NCBI GenBank assembly: GCA_900553015.1
Contig: USBY01000037.1
Location: 1-8,641 of the forward strand
Direction: 5' to 3'
DNA length: 8,641 bases
Origin: an uncultured Clostridium sp.
GTDB taxonomy: Bacteria; Bacillota; Clostridia; TANB77; CAG-508
This document shows, one piece after another, positions 7,001 through 8,641 of this stretch (its first letter is position 1; each line of letters begins with the position of its first letter). The position numbers and the translations under genes were made by a program. The notes below the pieces were generated by a model. That model had not been told where the DNA came from, did no database searches, and saw only the letters and a program-made list of their open reading frames with translations.

Positions 7001-8641
7001 TCGTATTAAATGTTGGATATACATACCATTTATTTTCTGAACTCATATCTACTAAATTTTTGCCTGTTGCTTTTCTTGTAAGTTCCGTTAATCCAATACT
7101 TCCACTTATTCCTGGTTCTGTTACTATTTCTATCTCTTTTATTAAATAATTTACCTTATATGTTGCATCTGTATTTCCCTCATTATATTGATCTGCATAA
7201 AATCTTAATGTGTATGTTTGGTTTTCTTCTAGTTTTTCATATGTTTTTCTAATAAAGTCTTCATTAGTTGTCACTTCTTGTAAATCTATTAAGTTATTAC
7301 CTGAATCTCTTAATTCCATTCTAATAATATTGTTTAAAACTGCATTGTCTGTATCTTCTACTTTTACATCAAAATCTATTAAATTTCCTGTTACAAATTG
7401 ATTTATTATTTCAACTTTAGGAGGTATTTTTAATGTTGTAAATTCCTTGTAATTATACGTTACCGGTATACTTTCTTGCGTATTTCCTAGTTGTACATTT
7501 CCTATTATTTCTATTGTATATGTTGTATTTGATTTTAAATTTTCATATTTTATTTCTTTTGTTCCTGCTTGTCTTAAGTTCTCTATTTCTTCTCCTGTTA
7601 ATGTATCTGTAAAAACTACTACTCCATCTTTTGTTTCTTGGTCTGTATTGTTGTCTGGTTGCTCTACAATGTTTATTGTTAATTCATTTAATATTTGAAT
7701 TAATCTTTTGTCTGTTCTATCTTCATTTATTTTGTAACTTATTGTTGATGTATTACTTGTTAATTCCTTATTTTCTACTGTTAATTCTAGTGAGCCTAAT
7801 GTTGAGATTGGTTGTGTCGCAAATACTAAATTTCCTATCTCTACATTTTCTTGTTTTCCTTTATTATCATTTAAATCATAATCTGCATATATTCCTATTT
7901 TGTAGTATTGATTTTGGTCTAAATCGTTTAATAAGATTTCTTCCTCGTTCTCTACTAATTTTTCTTCTTTTACTTTCTCGCCATTTGGCCTTGTAACTAT
8001 ATATTTATAATTTTCCAATTCTACATTATCTTTATTTGTTAAGTTCAATCTTAATGTTACACTTACTATATCTTGTTCTTTTATACTTATCCTTGCTACT
8101 GGTGCTTCTTTTGATGTTCTTGTTTCTCCTATATTGTTGTTTACCTTTAATTCTATTCCATTCCTATCATAGAATTTTATTATGTAATTTATCTTTGAAT
8201 CTGACTTTAAGCCCTCTGAACTTTCTATGGCTATCTCTTTTCCTTGTACAAGCTCATTTACTTGGTTATTCTTTAACACTGTTCTTATATCGCCTGCTAC
8301 TATTTCTACTTGACTTATTCCTTTTATAACTTCTGCATTTAAGTCTGATATTATCTTTACTTTTGTTAACTGGATTTTATTGCTAAATATCTCTCCATTT
8401 TCTTTTTGGATATCTATGCTACCTAACTCATTATATCCTTTTGTTGTAAATGTTCCGTCATAAAATGTATTTTCCACTTTTTGTCCGTTTTCATTTAAAT
8501 ATATATATTTTCCTACTATTTCATAATCTGTCTCTGGTACTAAACCTGTTATTTGAATTTCTCCGGATTTATTAAATATTCTTCTTAAATATATTTTTCC
8601 GTCTTTATATATTTCAAATGTAGGTGCTTCTACTATTCTTC
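1080..8641 (-). CDS. Giant multidomain cell-surface protein (FN3-like, CBM-like, GLUG beta-helix, C-terminal anchor), N-terminus beyond the window
   Basis: The frame is open from the right window edge to a TAA at 1082-1080, giving 2519 complete residues, numbered here from the codon at 8639-8637. A GTG at 8477 is not the real start: the 54 codons before it have no stop and read as the end of an FN3-like domain (APTFEIY, ITGLVPETDYEI, then TFTTKG). Order seen: FN3-like domains about 1-509, CBM-like jelly roll 524-664, another FN3-like domain 663-752, beta-helix block 1 at 754-1070, linker domain 1074-1190, GLUG block 2 at 1191-1540, homologous linker 1554-1656, GLUG block 3 at 1657-2188, beta-rich domain about 2200-2360, acidic helix-prone stalk to about 2487, then NSKTG, an 18-residue hydrophobic segment and a basic tail. 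No HExxH or other catalytic motif was seen in the visible part, so it is not evidently a protease. The inferred role is adhesion or glycan binding at the cell wall. Its promoter and signal peptide lie outside the window. Confidence 0.96.
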   Translation of the reverse strand, partial: RIVEAPTFEIYKDGKIYLRRIFNKSGEIQITGLVPETDYEIVGKYIYLNENGQKVENTFYDGTFTTKGYNELGSIDIQKENGEIFSNKIQLTKVKIISDLNAEVIKGISQVEIVAGDIRTVLKNNQVNELVQGKEIAIESSEGLKSDSKINYIIKFYDRNGIELKVNNNIGETRTSKEAPVARISIKEQDIVSVTLRLNLTNKDNVELENYKYIVTRPNGEKVKEEKLVENEEEILLNDLDQNQYYKIGIYADYDLNDNKGKQENVEIGNLVFATQPISTLGSLELTVENKELTSNTSTISYKINEDRTDKRLIQILNELTINIVEQPDNNTDQETKDGVVVFTDTLTGEEIENLRQAGTKEIKYENLKSNTTYTIEIIGNVQLGNTQESIPVTYNYKEFTTLKIPPKVEIINQFVTGNLIDFDVKVEDTDNAVLNNIIRMELRDSGNNLIDLQEVTTNEDFIRKTYEKLEENQTYTLRFYADQYNEGNTDATYKVNYLIKEIEIVTEPGISGSIGLTELTRKATGKNLVDMSSENKWYVYPTFNTSEYYGKEYNQETKILTLGGHSNNRRAVYDLREYAGQEITMSFKAKAVSGSQTAYIQNSKTDTNRTQIQGLTTDWKDFQYTLTVDSTGYLGFYINGGNGIEIKELQVELGNRKTSYEEFKYTLASNYSINLEDRRDEITTNDYYIKVYEDSNLIKTDRYEEIPEENVITNGIKTYETQTGKQYKVELVIKIKDREYVLSEIEYNTQDTEEIKGIYNKEDFLEIQQRGNYIVLGDIDLTGASGNQYMFGNTNMRFEGTLNFNGKTVKKDFVSTTSGLFSYIGENGVIENLVLDLSFNNTVEKRYMRGIFEFNYGVIKNIQVNVIECNQLSNGDIKIIGRYNYGVINNFIINFKESIYFAWGASAVEYNYGTIKNGYVYGKNMQGIMERPSGQNRNGATLTIYNDRNATIRNVYSLVSVDVNTTTQENVSNFVVSNSGSANVSNVYSVGIGKGYNVNYGPNIYSVNSTNIQNNYYFTDEIFKNTYNTKTTKLALWDTNFQNQLINGDGAFNVDELVGKGYYPWLNLPECMPQQEYIELPEVEDKDLADILSIEVLEQGTNKVKVKLIVNNPSAEQITQIQVKNINVDILSQDYAEGKSEVVVELHDPVMYVSSYSVQSITTKGAFNAPYTRNFEDGERTIEVDLYREINSIDDWKNINNSPTENYMLMTDLDFANEGNNIKISKTYTGKVNGNNHTIKNIILTSDFLFNDLKGTIENINIQNFKQDKPKTASVYGLIYNATNAVIDNIHIKDVKITINSNVSNNAGALIGNANAGTVIKNCSATNVSIETFSEETVQTAKIGGLIGSFGGISVENCYVNNINIKSKKAVNQYVGGLIGQISLGKVENCYVSEGQISSEKKGLGGLVGYSSTTTSAEISNCYTNIEIRSEDDQIGGILGNDAGTALNNVSHNFSVGNIYSSKESEDISRAVGNSLEEENNYAYQGQRINGYIVSDELGAKLLSYNELCIQDTYTNIIGLGVAYDYSQASQGFLPKLYDTTGEKLLPNQEDVNIDNDLNLEIANVTFDKLSTDTVNALIEINNPQEVPITGIKIEDMNITIERNTTRQGITYIELNGVPTRYYDSYRISEIKYEENQSEVTKDVNAKINVRFYKDLYNYSDWQSIEKGTYQNYRLANDIDFSGRTDINKELTMARFESNGYTIKNIDISTNEDYGSLIKEITTTLSGVNFENIEINALSNNYIGVIANSTGEISDVNFNGVTINAPKSNYVGCIGYSTGSFSEINLNNITINANTYIGGLVGRQLDNSFANIVGDNIKIEAVGNYAGGIIGYATQSIVLTNTKIDVTNSNINGISNIGGLIGYSNCKLTYSELQGTTVRGSTYVGGLIGNKVHITDADIQNSTVSDSEIYGTSTYIGGIFGQANQSTSYLKVKNTKIVGETVNSKYVGGITGYMPDFTYSYAAVEDCDISSQGNYVGGFAGLIGSSGDGLNNSYVKGTTIEGYSYVGGISGQVTEIQNINSILINANITATNSTAGGVFGYMKNKDMTAAIRLIKFYNINVADSKITSKTNVGGLIGNVEAELFTNATTKYYYNNYVHVKLESEDEDTVSIGIGGYKIENSKILNTYTYKYSSINGKYISENADSLNTFGYLTSDELKLESTYKNKLGWGSNFTYTSLKNNKYPLIKNITGQTGVDLPNDEDYVSSKNATVQSLETLENTFNYNNKTIQTYSTYSLITAEDGTKATRSSKLYVKDNKLYALPESFINSNGETIAPVSNNIILDSYNGKDYETVLGSDGKLYNLKESITYPENFVNEGIESIGNNLNDDSHEVEVIYENGDKVKFNYQTGQVISSDKAQSSEYISVLDYLKGKILKIGDSSNEDLESEITSKYEESKELQTKLEEIPVEEAIEKQSENDITTTENNVTNNSLKETKYISMYNQETGEYEIYDEEELLDTTKEEVVSENEKIEANNLSEYYASKEETKNSKTGIVWIAISIVGVGIVLFALRKNLKKKNT
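1083..1178 (-). other. C-terminal anchor, candidate non-canonical sortase sorting signal
   Basis: The last 32 residues read NSKTG (1164-1178), then IVWIAISIVGVGIVLFAL (1110-1163), then the basic tail RKNLKKKNT (1083-1109). This is the layout of a cell-wall sorting signal: pentapeptide, membrane segment, charged end. The motif ends in x-K-T-G as in LPKTG and in the SPKTG/PPKTG sites of clostridial class B sortase, but it lacks the Pro at position 2. If no sortase cuts it, the segment would still work as a simple C-terminal membrane anchor. An acidic, wall-spanning type of region (about residues 2360-2487) precedes it. Confidence 0.65.
2076..3671 (-). repeat. GLUG-repeat beta-helix block 3 of the giant protein
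   Basis: Residues about 1657-2188 enter with YNYSDWQSIEKG, NYRLANDIDFSG and ESNGYTIKNI. They then carry about twelve GLUG-type turns at a regular spacing of 26-32 residues: YIGGLVG, YAGGIIG, NIGGLIG, YVGGLIG, YIGGIFG, YVGGITG, YVGGFAG, YVGGISG, TAGGVFG and NVGGLIG, preceded by two weaker copies (YIGVIAN, YVGCIG). The final spacing to NVGGLIG is longer, about 37. The block closes at KYPLIKNITG. This is the longest and most regular helix, and its copies have diverged enough that the DNA itself is not a tandem repeat. Confidence 0.87.
3672..3980 (-). repeat. Linker domain, copy 2 (between GLUG blocks 2 and 3)
   Basis: Residues about 1554-1656 are the second copy of the domain described at 5070-5420. 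It leads directly into block 3. The pair implies that a 'linker plus GLUG helix' unit was duplicated within the gene and then diverged. Confidence 0.75.
4020..5069 (-). repeat. GLUG-repeat beta-helix block 2 of the giant protein
   Basis: Residues about 1191-1540 begin with the entry motif (SIDDWKNI, NYMLMTDLDFA, VNGNNHTIKNI). They carry five GLUG-type turns: AGALIGN, IGGLIGS, VGGLIGQ, LGGLVGY and IGGILGN. Each turn is paired with an 'IxNC' strand (IKNCSATN, VENCYVNN, VENCYVSE, ISNCYTNI). The block ends at GFLPKLYDTTGEKLL, which resembles the usual 'P-x-L' cap. The GLUG motif is known from bacterial surface proteins, including streptococcal IgA1 proteases, but its own function is not established. 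Confidence 0.85.
5070..5420 (-). repeat. Linker domain, copy 1 (between beta-helix blocks 1 and 2)
   Basis: Residues about 1074-1190 precede block 2 and resemble the stretch preceding block 3. Shared landmarks are VNNPSAEQITQIQVKNINV versus INNPQEVPITGIKIEDMNI, YVSSYSVQSI versus YYDSYRISEI, and VDLYREINSIDDW versus VRFYKDLYNYSDW. The alternating hydrophobic pattern suggests a small beta-sandwich. I do not recognise a named family. Confidence 0.75.
5430..6380 (-). repeat. Beta-helix block 1 of the giant protein
   Basis: Residues about 754-1070 open with the standard entry to GLUG/beta-helix regions (IYNKEDFLEI, then GNYIVLGDIDLTG, then FNGKTV). They continue as short degenerate coils of the type GVIENLVLDL, GVIKNIQVNV, GVINNFIINF and GTIKNGYVYG. 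They end with a capping stretch, GKGYYPWLNLP. The coils carry 'NYG-x-I-x-N' turns instead of clear GGLVG motifs, so this block differs from the two blocks after it. The fold, a right-handed parallel beta-helix, is inferred from this periodicity. Confidence 0.7.
6648..7070 (-). other. CBM-like jelly-roll domain within the giant protein
   Basis: Residues about 524-664 follow the pattern of the CBM4/9-type carbohydrate-binding jelly roll: an opening GKNLVDMSS, a central YAGQEITMSFKAKAVSG, then TTDWKDFQYTLTV, GYLGFYINGGNGIEIKEL, and the closing IKELQVELGNRKTSYEEF. This closing matches the familiar 'QLE-G-x-x-T-x-(Y/W)' end of such modules in glycosidases, phage structural proteins and Gram-positive surface proteins. 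It sits between FN3-like domains, a normal position for a binding module. The ligand cannot be read from the sequence. Other jelly-roll folds remain possible. Confidence 0.6.
7112..8641 (-). repeat. Tandem FN3-like beta-sandwich domains (about five) of the giant protein
   Basis: Residues 1-509 form about five units of roughly 70-125 residues. Three of them (about 1-68, 279-402 and 403-509) carry the FN3 signature of a conserved 'L-x-x-(N/E)-x-x-Y-x-I/L' turn followed by a strand and a closing 'F/I-x-T'. Examples are GLVPETDYEIVGKYIY then TFTTKG, NLKSNTTYTIEIIG then FTTL, and KLEENQTYTLRFYAD then IVTEPG; the unit at 180-278 has a looser version (DLDQNQYYKIGIYAD then FATQP). The unit at about 69-180 is more divergent. 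A sixth unit (663-752) follows the CBM-like domain. Such arrays act as spacers or binding stalks. Domain borders are approximate, and some units could be other Ig-like folds. Confidence 0.65.

Noticed and set aside
7631..7996. Plus-strand frame of 121 codons, rich in Leu and Phe
   Set aside because: It lies inside the giant minus-strand gene, has no ribosome binding site, and its composition is the mirror of an AT-rich Lys/Asn/Glu-coding strand. The same holds for the shorter plus-strand frames at 5174-5359, 5832-6023, 6662-6877, 7210-7401 and 8036-8329.

Overview
The window is AT-rich (roughly a quarter G+C by eye). Its genes use A/T-ending codons, strong AGGAGG-type ribosome binding sites and Gram-positive surface-protein architecture. 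This points to a low-GC Firmicute, most likely an uncultured gut-type Clostridia or Bacilli relative. No marker gene is present, so the lineage is an inference. Both genes lie on the minus strand, so transcription runs from high to low coordinates.

Layout from the transcriptional upstream side: (1) 8641 down to 1080 is one continuous reading frame for a giant surface protein. At least 2519 residues are visible and the N-terminus lies beyond the right edge. In order it carries about six fibronectin-III-like beta-sandwich domains with a carbohydrate-binding-module-like jelly roll among them, then three parallel beta-helix blocks (the last two rich in GLUG repeats) separated by two homologous linker domains, then a beta-rich domain, an acidic stalk, and a C-terminal anchor that looks like a non-canonical sortase signal (NSKTG, hydrophobic segment, basic tail). 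(2) 719-1079 is a 361-base intergenic region. It holds a long perfect hairpin (probable terminator), a good sigma-A-type promoter pointing at the next gene, a structured 5' leader with CA tracts, and a perfect 16-bp inverted repeat that encloses both promoter and hairpin. (3) 718 down to 1 is the 5' part of a second gene. It encodes a protein with a short basic cytoplasmic N-terminus, one membrane helix and an extracellular domain, and it runs off the left edge.

The two proteins are probably both exposed on the cell surface, one held by its C-terminus and the other by its N-terminus. The first is best read as an adhesin or glycan-binding fibrillar protein. The second is of unknown function and may be a partner or an independently controlled surface protein. 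The most interesting possibility is that the promoter of the second gene lies on a small invertible DNA segment (796-1012) and is phase-variable. This is inferred from the repeat geometry only; no recombinase gene is visible here. No RNA genes, insertion sequences or CRISPR arrays are seen.
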